Positions 10,997-23,100 of a stretch of DNA of 64,000 nt are shown here, piece by piece. Under the pieces are notes generated by a model. The model ran no database searches and was not told the origin of the DNA. It saw nothing but the letters and a program-made list of their open reading frames with translations. This DNA comes from Loripinus fragilis. Lineage: Eukaryota > Mollusca > Bivalvia > Lucinida > Lucinidae. Positions within the stretch are counted from its first letter, which is position 1. Each line of letters starts with the position of its first letter. A program made the translations under genes and the position numbers. Where the stretch lies: positions 126,912,375 to 126,976,374 of the forward strand of contig OZ026515.1 in the NCBI GenBank assembly GCA_964019695.1, written 5' to 3'.

Positions 10997-12354
10997 AATA
11001 AACGTCCTTGGACTATGAAACAATGTAGAGTTAAATGCTAGATGGCGTTCTTATCAGGAACTGCACTGTCTGCCATTGGACGCATCGATTCATGATACAG
11101 ACACTTAGTGTGGCTTTCACTTTTTCAGATTTTTTTCGCGTTGTAAGAGTGAAATGCATTTGTAACCACTGTCCCACCCCACCCGCCAACACCGACACAC
11201 TTACGAGATACTGTAGCGGATGTTGATGTTTGGATGGTTACAAGTATTAGCTTTTCAAAAAAGCTGGCGGTCGTTTAGCCCTATCATTGTATGTATTCTT
11301 GCCCACTGCATGCTTCCATTTTGAACTTCTAGAGCTTGTCCATGTAGATTTATTGTAAGCTCTGGTTATTAACATCTGAACTGTGATTTGTTACCATTTA
11401 ACACATGCTTCCAGCAAGTATGTTGCTTGATCTTTTGAAAGCAACCGGCTGATGCATGGTATGTTATGGTAATGTATCTAGCACGCGACACATTTATGGA
11501 AAATCATTTGACAACACTAGACAGCACATTTTTCTTAAAACTAATGCCAGAAAATCAAGATCACGGTGGTCGCTTAATTGTATATGTACAGACTCCATGA
11601 CCCCAGGATGTGTTCACAAACCTTTGGGATTCCTAGGATTTATGCTCATGACACGATTTTTCTAGATCTGATGGCAGTGGTAAAGTTGCGTGACGCTCCA
11701 TGACCCTAAATGCATTAAGACACGAATTTTGGCATTCCTACCTAAAATAATATAGGAGATATACACCGGATATGATATGAACACTCAAACACTTAGGACA
11801 CTAAGGACAGGCAGTTTGATTACTACAATGCCTCCCCTTGAGGGCATAAACCCTGTTTGTCATGACCGTCATAAGACAGTGCCTGAATTCATATTAATTC
11901 TATGTGATCAGATGTGGATGACAATCACATAAGTACGTTTACTGATGTGAAGTTCGCTCGCACTTTTTGCCAATCAAGGACGTTTTGACTTTGGGACGTT
12001 TCACTTTCGGCAGCTTTTTTGAAAAGCTAATACTTATTGCGTTTATATAAGCGACAGGGCAAATAGACGCCCTCTTTGTGAAATTAGCAAACGAGCTTGC
12101 CTCGCGCTATAGGTAGCCCTACAGATTTCACGGACAGTTTACTTCCCGCTGTAGGTCAACCCACGATATTTGGTACCCCACTCGTTGTTCGGCAGCAAAT
12201 AAAATATAGCCTGAGCACGGCATAATGGTTCAGTTAAAACCTGAATTTGATGTGTGTTTACATTGATGTTTATATAAGCGGCCGGCCACGGCCGACCGCA
12301 ATAACGTCTTGATTACACCCCCCCCCTACACCAACCCCACAGTACGGGGTAAAG
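10997..12354. other. Spacer with a 23-bp inverted repeat pair
   Basis: AAGTATTAGCTTTTCAAAAAAGC at 11242-11264 is repeated exactly in inverse at 12011-12033, with a few more matching bases inward; the pair spans ~790 bp. A loose ~110-bp duplication (CTCCATGACCC .. GGGATTCCT / GGCATTCCT) lies at 11590-11740, and a GC-rich palindrome at 12278-12299. No coding sequence recognised. Confidence 0.45.
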
Positions 12355-12990
12355 GCAAGGGCCCGGACTTACAATGCCTCCTTAAAGTTAAGGAAGACTT
12401 ATGTTAAGTATTGATTTTTCAAGATGCGAAAAATAACAAATCACATTGATTAAAATCAAAATAGTTTCATTTTTTCTGTAGATCACAATGATATATTTGA
12501 CCACAAGTACTGCATCGATACAGCCAATTTATTTAACATTTAAAGCTGCATACTCTGTAACTATGAACATTTTTCGAAAATTTTTATTTTCTTTTTAAAT
12601 CATTTGTAAAAGTAGAATTAAGCTATGTTTTCACAATAAAAATGTTCAGTTCAGCTGAAAACTGCATGGAAAAGTGAATTATCTTATCAAATAGGTGTTT
12701 ATTTCTCTTGTTGGTAATTATTTGCGTCCCTCCAATAATTCTAGACCGTTGAATTTTAACATAAATGCAGTTGTTCTGATAGTGATAACTTGTTAAGATT
12801 TACGAAAATGGTAAAATGTTTACCTGAATTTGAGTATTTTTACTGTGTCCTTGAAAAATAAAAACATTATTTTTAAAATTAGAAGATCAAAAGTTACAGA
12901 CTATGCAGCTTTAATATAGCGTGTTGAAAATTTTAATACTTAACTTAAGTCTTTCTTAATTCTAAGGAGGCACAGTAATTCCTGGCCCTG
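12355..12990. mobile_element. ~635-bp element with ~60-bp terminal inverted repeats
   Basis: The left arm (12355-12420, with ATGCCTCCTTAAAGTTAAGG) pairs with the right arm (12930-12990, reverse complement GTGCCTCCTTAGAATTAAGA). A second, inner pair AAAGCTGCATACTCTGTAAC (12543) / its inverse ending near 12910 extends the fold. The interior is AT-rich without an ORF. The target-site duplication is not resolved. Confidence 0.7.
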
Positions 12991-13359
12991 ATTTTTTTAA
13001 CATTTAAATATATATGAAGACAGCATTACGAAGATACACATGGAATACGATCAACAAAAGCTGCACCGTGCCGCCTTGGAACTGTCAGTAAAAGAAATAC
13101 TGGAAAGCTTCAACATGTTTAAATGTAGGTACCAACCTCACTCTTAATTCTGATTTGGCTCTGGTCTCTACCCAAATAAAAATTCTGTTACATTTGTATA
13201 CATAGTTGGGCTAGATAAATGATGCATACTTTAGTTATTTTAAAAAGGTTAAACGGGAACGACTGATTTAGAGTCCCCAAAAAAGACTTGAAATGCCCTG
13301 TATCGAGCTCGTGATCCCTGGTCTGCTAGGACTACACAACATACGCTGAGAGACAGACT

Positions 13360-13491
<132 letters not shown>

Positions 13492-13587
13492 TGTAGAGAG
13501 GACTTAGATTGACAGACAGACAGAGAAATTCAACAGACACACACAAAGGCATAATCCTCATTAAAACGTGCTACACATGTAAGTTAT

Positions 13588-13826
13588 ACGCGGATCCAGG
13601 GAAGACAGGGGGCTCTGGGCCCCCTCCCTGTAAAGTCACTAAGCTATACCCCTAAAATTCACAAGGCTACTAAGCCAGCATTTAATGCTGGGCAATCCGA
13701 AATGGCGTTCCGCTGGCGGGCTGATGATGGCCCGCTTTTGTGGTATTTGGATCCTCTCTCCCCTCACCAACTAAAATGGAATTGGATTTTTTTTATGTCA
13801 GAGTCAAAATTTTCTGGATCCAGGTC

Positions 13827-13829
<3 letters not shown>
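13588..13829. mobile_element. Family C MITE
   Basis: ACGCGGATCCAGGGAAGACA (13588) pairs with TTTTCTGGATCCAGGTCTG (to 13829). It contains GAAATGGCGTTCCGCTGGCG, GGGCTGATGATGGCCCGC and the WGGTATTTGGATCC segment typical of the family. The left half of the palindromic core has been deleted. Confidence 0.7.

Positions 13830-13885
<56 letters not shown>
13830..13885 (+). repeat. (GA)n microsatellite abutting the MITE
   Basis: About 28 GA dinucleotides start exactly at the right end of the family C copy. Confidence 0.97.
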
Positions 13886-13887
<2 letters not shown>

Positions 13888-14734
13888 ATGGAATTACGAA
13901 CGAACGAACTAATATAGGAAAGGACGAACGGACAAACGGAAAGACGAAAACTATACACCCCTTGGCATAAACGCCGGGGGTATAACAAATGTAGATCTTG
14001 ACATTTAATTTAGAATTTTCAAAGATCGTATGTACCTTGTCACGAGAAATTCACCTTTGGTACATTGGAACAACAAATGCCCAGACCAGCCTGCGCACCA
14101 CCGGTTTTATCGGCACCTTTGTTTCTAGCAAGTGTAATCAGAAATACCGTCAGAGTTTCAAACAGTTTGGATCTGTCGTGCCAGACCTTGGCCCGCACTG
14201 TCTGCAGACAAAAATGACAGAGACGATGCCCCCCACCCATCCCCTGACGGAAACCCCTTGAAGTGCATATGAACGGCACACACGGATCAAGTCTGGGGGT
14301 CCAGGTCCACTGACAATTGCTGCACTTTTGTTTAACGACCCACCGACATATTAGTTCATATGAAGACTGAAACACTGCTTTAAGTCTCATCCAATGGACT
14401 GGCGACGCAAAGTCAAGTTCTGGCGTTTTTTAAAATTATTTTATGTGTGTGTGTGTGTGGGGGGGTGTGGATTGCGTCTTAAAGCCACGGTACAAAAAGT
14501 GTTCGGAAAAAGAACTGAATAAAAGAAGAAAGTGTTAAAAAAGAATGTACAGGAGATTAAAAGCAGGTTAAAAACAGATCTTTGTTAGGTTAGAACATGG
14601 GGTGGTCAAGTGACCGCACTGCCACGCTGAATGTATCCAACGTTGGCAGTGTTACAACAGAACATGGCAGTCTATTCCAATATACAACTGCTGCTGGGAA
14701 AAAAAACGTCAGTATACTTGTCCTCTGGACTTGT
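13886..14734. other. Spacer with weak repeat traces
   Basis: CAGACCAGCCTGCGCACCACCG (14084) and TTTCAAACAGTTTGGATCTG (14156) echo the cores of families E and D. A short (TG)n-G run lies at 14445-14467. No gene recognised. Confidence 0.4.
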
Positions 14735-14810
14735 GAACAATAAAGGTGCAGACCAGCCTGCGCATCCGCACAGTCTGATCAGTGCATTTGTTTTTCGCTA
14801 ATTTGAAAGT
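14735..14810. repeat. Family E-like hairpin fragment
   Basis: GTGCAGACCAGCCTGCGCAT followed by CCGCACAGTCTGATCAGTGC is the E-type imperfect palindrome without the usual CAACAATGTGG termini. Confidence 0.45.
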
Positions 14811-15415
14811 ATCATATCTAGACTCTCTATAGCTAAGGAGACTGATTTGAGTCTTGCTTTGTCGAAAACACCCAAGACAGGTTTATTTTGCGTAGAGGCC
14901 TAAATTTATTATTTCGGTCCTTGCTTCTATTCTTACTAGAAACGGGCCCGCGCAAGCGCGGGTTATGATGAAAAGTGTTCTGAGCTCGGCTGAGCATGGC
15001 AGATGTCCTCATAAATATTAAAATTGAGAACAATTGTTAGCATTTCAATATCTAAGAGTAGGATAAATACTAACGAAATTCTGATATGAATCAAGGGCCA
15101 TAACTCTATTATAAAGTATATTATCTATTTCTATCAACCTAACTCAAAAATAAGGCGGTAATGACCCAAGGGTGAATCTTGATCGAAACAACGCATGTAG
15201 CATAACGCACTACTATAGTGTTAATCGAAGTGACTGTACCATACGACAACCAACGTATATGTATGCCAATGAAAACTGTAAGTTGTCATATCAACTTTAG
15301 TCCTTTTCCAATGCTTATTCATTCCCCTGAGATGACCAGATATTGAGGGGATGCAGACCTTGGGTCATATTTTAATGTCTTACTCATGCTTGTGCTGGCT
15401 AGATACTATAAGTGA
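14811..15415. other. Unannotated spacer
   Basis: A GC-rich mini-hairpin GGGCCCGCGCAAGCGCGGGTT at 14944-14964 is the only structure noted. Confidence 0.4.
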
Positions 15416-15690
15416 AATATGGAATGAGCTTCACAGCTTAAGGGAGACCCACAGATGCCTGTACACACCATAAGCTCATCTATGAGCCTTCGGCTCAGAT
15501 GAACTAAAAAGTATACGAAATTTTGTGACTGCAGGAAAAATAGGCCAAAGTTTTCTATCCTGTCTGTATAGATTAGTATAATTGATAAAATGAATACAGC
15601 AAATTCATTCTGTATGAAAGAAAGACCAGGAATCGAACCAATGGCCACTTGGTTGATAGTAACACTCTACTGATTGAGTTAAGCAGCCCA
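15416..15690 (-). mobile_element. tRNA-headed SINE-like element
   Basis: On the minus strand the head GGGCTGCTTAACTCAATCAG has an A-box-like stretch (15667-15682) and a good B box GGTTCGATTCC (15629-15639). The acceptor ends do not pair, so it is not a functional tRNA. The body holds a GAGCCTTCGGCTC mini-hairpin (15485-15497). The element ends are approximate. Confidence 0.5.
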
Positions 15691-15999
15691 TCAGTTAAGA
15701 GTGGTGTATATGGTTAAAGCATTAATGAATATGGCATTAAATCCAAAAATGTCTACTGTAATATTCCAAAATTTTATGACTCCCTAAACTTTGCTGTAAA
15801 TATGCCAAAAATTGAACCAAAAGGGTTTTTATAGAATAATACCAAATAAAGATATTGACAGAACTTGCAAACAGTGAAGACCCTGAATAGACAGCTTCTT
15901 TAGGGACAGTCTAATGTGGGTCTGCACTGTTTGACCATACCTAATTGTCCACAAAGTTGGGCATTAATTTCATGGCAATTTCTTTTGGTAATTGACTAT
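15691..15999. other. Unannotated spacer
   Basis: Nothing recognised. Confidence 0.4.
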
Positions 16000-17470
16000 T
16001 GATGAGGACAGTGATTATTACAATAAAAAGAAATGGGTAAATACACTTTAAATTTATGTTTTCAACCAAACACATGGTGTTGGTAATCAAAGTAATGTCG
16101 CAATGAGACAGTTCTTTTGAGCACCCAAAATATAAAACCATGGTTGCAAATAGAGCTTACACGTTTACAAAATTTTGTTAAGGTTAAGACGAATTCCAAA
16201 AATCGAAATGATTCCGTTTACACGCACCTACACAGCATTTCTACACGTCGAATCACGTGTTCATTGTAACTACCATGCAACAACAGACTTCTTTCTTCAT
16301 AAGAAATGATTCCTATGTAAAGCTTTTATATTTGAAACGCAAAAATGAAATCGGTATATACATCCGCTGTAACTACCAGACAACAACAGACTTCTTTCGT
16401 CATAATAAATGATACCACTGTAAATTAAGCTTATATCTTCGAAATACAAAAAAGTATTAGACTCAAAAGTGCCGTATCATTGAGACGGATCTTTTTGGCA
16501 CCCAAAATATAAAACCATGGTTGCAAATATGGCTACCATGTTTACAATTTTTGTAAACGTTTACACGGATTCCAGAAATCGAATAATACCACGGTAAAGC
16601 TTATATCTTTGAAACACAAAAAAATCGGTATATACACTTTAAATTTTTTCAACTATAATATATGTTGTAGGTACTAAAATGTACCGTCTCAATGAGACAA
16701 TTCTTTTGTGCACCATAAATATAAACCCATGGTTGCAAAAGGACTTCCATGTTTACAAATTTTTACACGAATTCCAGAAATCGAATGTTACCAATGTAAA
16801 GCTTGTATCTTTGAAACGCAAAAAGAAATCAGTATATACACTTTAAATGTTTTCAACCAATATATATCTTGTGAGTACTCAAAAGTGCCGTCTCAATGAG
16901 ACGGTTCTTTTGAGCACCCAAGATAGAAAACCATGGTTGTAAATAGGGCTTTTACGATTTTGTAAACGTTTACACGAATTCCAGAAATCGAGTGGTGCCA
17001 CTGTAAAGCTTATATCTTTGAAAACGCAAAAAAGAAATCGGTATATACGCTTTAAATGTTTTCAACTAAAACCTATGTAGCACCATCTCAATGAGACTGT
17101 TCTTTTGAGCACCCAAAATATAAAACCATGGTAGCAATTTTGCAAATGACCTGTGCATAAAAGCGGGGTATGGTTGCAAATGATTTGTGCATAAAAGCAA
17201 AAAATAGGTGTGGTTCGGTAAAACAGTCGAGTTTCCAGTGGTTTGGTGTGTTCAGGGCTACACGGCATTTCTACATGTCGAATCGCGGGTCCGCTGTAAC
17301 TACCTTCTTTCATTATAATAGATGATACCACTGTAAAGCTTTTATCTTTGAAACGCCAAAAAATCGGTATGATACACATTAATTGTTTTCAACCAAAACA
17401 TATGGCCACATATGTTGTGGGTGCTAGAAAACCGTCTCAAGAGACTTCTTTTGAGCACCCAAAATATAAG
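16000..17470 (+). repeat. Tandem array, ~200-bp unit with hairpin core
   Basis: Six units are marked by GAGACGGTTCTTTTGAGCAC then CCAAAATATAAAACCATGGT, at about 16100, 16477, 16690, 16890, 17088 and 17432. Three successive spacings are 198-213 bp; the two outer ones (377 and 344 bp) carry extra CTACACGTCGAATC / CAACAACAGACTTCTTTC sequence. Each unit also has ACACGAATTCCAGAAATCGA, GTAAAGCTTATATCTTTGAA and ATCGGTATATACACTTTAAA. The CTCAATGAGACGG core is the same as the perfect palindrome at 29054-29116, so the array looks like a tandemly amplified MITE. Confidence 0.85.
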
Positions 17471-18056
17471 GGGTCTGTAGCCTGTAGGTCAGCATTTTTT
17501 TTCAAAACTCTGCTTTCAGAGCAGGTAAGTTTTATCTTATTTGCCTATAGGCTGTGAGGATTATTTACGTTTTGATTCGACATGTACCCGTATGATGATC
17601 AAAAATATATGGAATATCGGTAAGAAAAAGTCTGCAAGAGCCGGAAATAGACTAACAATAACTCTTTAGGTGCCAACTAAGTATTGAAACCACATACCCT
17701 GGTTGTTTCACCCCTAAAAGTATGCATTTCCTGTTCCAAGCAAAACCTTCGTGCATTTTTCATTTTCAGAAATTTGACAATCCAGAAAATGAGCGAAAGG
17801 CAGGGTATACATACATGTATATATGTAGTTAATATTAAAATAAGTTGTTAATGGTGAGGTAAACTTTTTTTTGAGAAACATGGGGTAATTAAATGCCATA
17901 ATACTTTTGTCGCAAGAACTGAACTGCAGCAAAAAAAACTTAAAGAATCTGATTGGAACCTTATTTGGCAGACTGTTGAGAAATGGTCTATTTGAATAGA
18001 CATGTTGCTGTAAATTTACCGAATTGGATCCAATTACCGAATCAAGCCTGAAAATG
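17471..18056. other. Unannotated spacer
   Basis: Nothing recognised. Confidence 0.4.
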
Positions 18057-18072
18057 GTCAGTTAGCTTGTTT

Positions 18073-18073
18073 A

Positions 18074-18111
<38 letters not shown>

Positions 18112-18165
18112 GGTGGGGGGTGGGGGGTGGGGGGTGGGGGGGGTGGGGGGGTGGGGTGGAGTGGG
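18073..18165 (+). repeat. Poly(T) followed by (GGTGGGG)n
   Basis: A ~34-T run is followed by about 60 bp built from GGGTGGGG words. Assembly or sequencing here may be unreliable. The G-rich part has quadruplex-forming potential on the plus strand. Confidence 0.95.
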
Positions 18166-18385
18166 GATGAGGGTTGGGCATGTTAGGTCAAGGCGCTCAT
18201 TGGAACATGAATTTAAGCGCCTAGTGTAACTGATGCTACCCACATCATCTACTTGCAAATTTTAAGACGTCTGCTGTGTCATCTGTTGATGACTTGAAAT
18301 GCTGCTGTGGCAAGTAGTGTAGGCACAGATAAGACTGCCTTCTAGTACACACTGTTTACCTGGAAGTATGGAACTCAAAACAGCA

Positions 18386-18915
18386 GACAACAACAGCCGA
18401 GTAATATATTCTATTGCATACAAAATAACTAAGTACCATTATTCATTTATATTCACCTTTCTAGTAAAAGAAACCACCTAGGCCAACAAAGAATATGACA
18501 TTTTCGGGTCATTTTGAGTCCGATTCGGTAAGTTTACAGACCCCCCCCCCCATCATATCTAAATCCTTGTCAATACAAATGCTGTAGTAGACTTAGAGAT
18601 AATGTTTATTTTGAAATAAAGGTAATGAGCTTTCGACAGACTTTGTTGTTCCTTTTTTTGTCCCTTACTGTGGCGCAGGACGATAGTCCTAGCCTACGCA
18701 TGTGAATGACATGGTCACTTGTCTGACTGCCACAATAGGCCTATACGTTGGACGTATGCAACAACAACAGCCGGGAAATATATTATAATGCATACCAAAT
18801 AATTCGGAACCATTATATTCGTTCATTTCCACCTTTCTAGTAAAATAAACAACTCAGATCAACAAACACAAAAACATGGCATTTTCGGGCTTGTTTGGGT
18901 CCGATTCAGTAATGG
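18386..18915 (+). repeat. Tandem duplication, ~370-bp period
   Basis: 18386-18540 and 18757-18915 share ACAACAACAGCCG, TTCACCTTTCTAGTAAAA and GGCATTTTCGGG-type stretches, ending in GTCCGATTC(G/A)GTAA. The material between is less similar, including a C-run at 18541. Confidence 0.65.
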
Positions 18916-18937
18916 GGTGGACATGCACAGAAATGTT

Positions 18938-19175
18938 ATTGGGTATGAAAGCCATGACCGGCCCGATCTGCCGTGCCAGAAATCTATTTTTATATACAAA
19001 AAACATTATTACGTACCTTTTTATTTTGCAAATGAGAAAGTATTTTATGCAGATTTATGCAGAGGATAGAGCAAAAATGAATAGAGAATTGAATCTCTTT
19101 GTTCTGTGGGAAATTGGATTTCTGGCGCGGCAGATCGGACACGGAAGCACCATGCGGTCACGGCTTTCATAACCA
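18938..19175. mobile_element. Foldback element with ~40-bp inverted termini
   Basis: GGTATGAAAGCCATGACCGG (18940) with GATCTGCCGTGCCAGAAAT pairs with ATTTCTGGCGCGGCAGATCG (19117) and GCGGTCACGGCTTTCATAACC (ends ~19173). The right arm carries an extra ~13 bp. The loop is ~135 bp with no transposase motif. Confidence 0.65.
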
Positions 19176-20174
19176 TCATATCACGTGTCAACTTTGACCC
19201 TTGCAAGTGACGTATGACCGCGCGACATATGGAAATACACCTTACGACCAATCGTTGCAGCCTTTCTTGGTAGAAGTTGGGAGAATATGAAAACAAAGAT
19301 CGATATCGTCCATTATCATTAGTTGATAAAGAAGGCGTTATCCTGTCAAATTTGATGGGAGATTATGGAATCTAAAACTGAATTGTATCAAAACCTCAAA
19401 AACGAAATAAAAGTAAAAGAAGGTTAGATCGAAGTTATCAATGGGGGCATTATCTGAATAACTCGGTGTAGAAAAAATGCTGGTAAAATATACCGTTTCC
19501 GAGTTTTTAAGCGCAAAGGGCTCCTTTAGTAGTATAGATTCCCAGCAGCATTTGGATGTTTTAAGAAACTCTAAACTTGTTTCAGGTAGAGAATAGTAGG
19601 GGCAGCTAAACCAAACTAAAATCAGATTAAATGTTAACCGAATGCACTTTCCTTAGTTTGGTCTAAAATTGTAAATGCTCAACACTGCAAATAAATTAAA
19701 GAACGGTTGTAATCATCTAGGTTAAGTATTTTGTCTCCTGATTTCCGTGTATTCTTAATAAAACAATGAAAATTAAGAGACCAGTAACATGAGAATACTC
19801 TTTTCTGGTATGCAAATATATGCAAATAAAATTTTAGACGTAATTCACATTTACATCTGGAAAAGTTAGCACTAGTCTCTTAGCTATAGTGCGTACACTT
19901 ATTTTGCTATATTACGTACACTGATGTGTCAACAGGCTGCTATAGACCGTACACCTGGAGGTTTTTTTCCTCCTAAATATTGATGGAACCAAATGGAATC
20001 AGGAAGTAAAACCTCATTGGCAAGTACTTATGACAATGTAGAAGCCATATGTAAGCGAATATTGATCTTTCTTAGCGACACATTCGATAACATAGACATA
20101 TTTCAGCGAGACGAGGCAAAAGTCGTGTAAAATACAAATGATTGGGCAGTTCATTTTGTCAATTGTATAGGCCA
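19176..20174. other. Unannotated spacer
   Basis: AT-rich, with GCTATAGACCGTACACCTGG (19941) echoing the phrase at 7960. No gene recognised. Confidence 0.4.
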
Positions 20175-23100
20175 CTGGCTGGATATGGTTTACCTCCCCC
20201 CCCAGGGGGAATTTTGTAGACCATATTTTTCTTAAAGCCCAATGTCTTGCAAGAATTTTGCAACATGTTAGCCCTCTGACAATGGCAGCGTTAAGCTGTA
20301 ACAGCCTGTTACATACGTTACCCTACAAAATATTTGATAATTAAAATTCTTTTTAAGACTTCAGAAAAGTGCAAAAGATAAGGTAAGATTTCCAAATTGG
20401 TTATATTTTCTAGCTAAGCTATTACTGGGCCACAGATTATGACTTTTGAAAACAAATATAGTCACCTCCGATGTAGTCTATGTTACATTTTTTCATTGAA
20501 ACCCCTTTTAAATGATAAATGCATCTAATATAGTTTGTCTTAAATTTTATTAAGACCAGTTTATGTTCATTAATTTGGTACTACATTAAAGATTTTTTAT
20601 TTACCTTTTCAAAACTGCAAGCATTACATTTCTATCTTAAATACTTTTTGACTTATTAGATGATGAACATGGTACCCCCATATCACAGAAAAATGTAAAA
20701 TGTAATTCTCCAGACCTTGCGATGGCTATAGACCCCACTTCTCCCCAGGGGGAATTTCGTACACTATGATTTCCAGATACTACATTATATAAGCCACAAA
20801 ATGAAATATGTTAGCCCTCTGAGAGTGGCAGCGTTAGCTGGTAACATCATGTTACGTAGGTTACCCACAAAATAACATTAAATCTTCCTGATAATGTCTC
20901 CAACATGACATATTCACACTTTGTTTAAAGTCTGGCACAGGTTTAAGAACTTCTTATAGCACAGTTACATAATTTTAGCACTTATTTTATAAATGTTTTG
21001 AGTTTTTGCCGTTGTATATGTTACTTAGTGTTTCCTATGTTATTTCCAAGTATCAGTATAGCAGTTATTGACTATACATGTATTGCATCTGTCAGTGAAT
21101 ATAGTAAATCTATAAGGCTGCTATGCAAATGAATTAAAGTTCCTTATTATGGTGTCTCACACTATTTTACAGCCCAGGTTACATACGTTACTCTCTGAAT
21201 ACCATTAAACATTCAAGATATGGTCTCCAACACAACCTGCTTGTACTTATTTGCATGCTGGCACTTCTTTTTACTCAGGCTCATTTGCTGAGGAAGTAAC
21301 TCAAAACATAAACTGCCTCTTTTTCTTTTATAGAGACATCAAATATAGTTGACATAATACTCATGGAAAGTTTGTAACATTCAGTGCAATGTGCGAGTAA
21401 CAACTTAAAAGATCAAAGAAAACCCATCAGGTAGAAGTTCTAGAGCAAATCTTCATATATTATCCAAGGGTTTTAAAGAATTTTCATATACAACTTGTTA
21501 CTTCTCTATCAGATTTATCTTTCAAGGATTTTGCAATATGCTAGCACTCTGGTAATGGCACCATTACCCTGTAACAGCCAATGATACATGTATATATTAC
21601 CCATTAACATCTTTGATAATTTTAGTAAATGGCATGACTTCTGAAAAGTGCAAACCATAAGGTAAGATTTCCAAATTGGCCATATCATCCAAGTAAGCTA
21701 TTTTTGCATCACAGATATGAACCGTCAAAACAAATATGCACCCCAAAGTGTTACGTATGTTACTTTTTTCATTATTCCTATATGAATGATTTATGAAACT
21801 AATATAGTTTGATTTTTTTTTAATGTGAATGTGCTTACTAACTCATTTTGTATTTAAGATTGTTTATTTACCTTTTGGAAACTGCAAATATTATGTTTCT
21901 ATCTTTTATATGGTTTGAGTTGTTGAGTTTTGAACATGGTAACCCCATATCACACAGAATATGAAATATAACTCTGTGGCTCTTTTGTTAGGGTACAATC
22001 AAGTTTTCTTTCACCCAGAGGTACTTGATTTCCTTCCCATTTATTTTCCACACATTTTGTCCATATCTGGAAAGTCTCACTTGTTTTCATGGGAAAGACT
22101 TGATAGTTCAGTCTTTGTATGGACATCTTAAGGACAGAAAAGCAGGGTGGAGGTAAGCTCATGTTCATGCCATTTGAAATAGCCAGTATATGTGTATGGC
22201 TTTGGTACTTTTTTCAGAAACATGTACTGCAGCATATTCACAATTACATAAATAGCACATGTTAGGGCTTCATATCACTGATGAGTGCCTACAGCAATTC
22301 TTTATTTGTTGCCCTACCCTTCTTAGAATGTTGATGAATTAGTGGGGGAGGGGTTCTCTATCAGTTTGATAGGAATAACCTTTCCGTGGTACTAACACAT
22401 TGGCACATTGGTAGTGTCACAATCTGTTAAACAGTGTATTACTGTAGATCTCTTCCCCCATATTCTGGTCAATGCTGTTGACATTCAGAAGCTGCACCTT
22501 TTGTTGCATACACCATTGTTGAACAAAACACCCAGGTTATCATCTGCGAGAACGTTTGTAAGACTTTATAGACTGCAGCTTATACATTGTATATATGTAT
22601 CAGTGACAAAACCAACATGCCCTGCCTTTAGTGCCTGGATGAATGCTGGTGCCATCTGATCCATGAAGGTGACAAGAAAATCTATAATGCTCTGTAGTTA
22701 CGGCATTAACATCAACGTCATGGCCAATCTAATGTTGGTTCAATGTGTGATTGCAAGCCATGCTGAAGTTTGGACTTGTCAGTTTTGGTGGAAATTCTAT
22801 CAGGAGTTGTCAGTGACCATGGTACAGGTCCCAGAAGGAACGGCAGTGTCAACTCGAGGTCAACATTATGTCCAATAGAAAGAAGGTCATGCTTACCAAA
22901 GACGCTCCTTCAAGCTCTCATCTGGCTGTTTACGTTTTGTAAATTGAGAAATTTCTTCTTGCTTGACCTCGCAAGCATCAAAACTTCATTAGCTTGTAGC
23001 ATTTTATGGGGCATGTGAAAGACAGATTTTTTTAAGTAAAAGTGAGTCAATGAAGTCTGCAACAGCCTTCCTGACAATGTCATCAGCCTCAATAAGATCC

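Noticed and set aside
16000..17470. CRISPR array
   Set aside because: Unit is ~200 bp with similarity throughout; there are no short conserved repeats with unique spacers, and the genome is eukaryotic.
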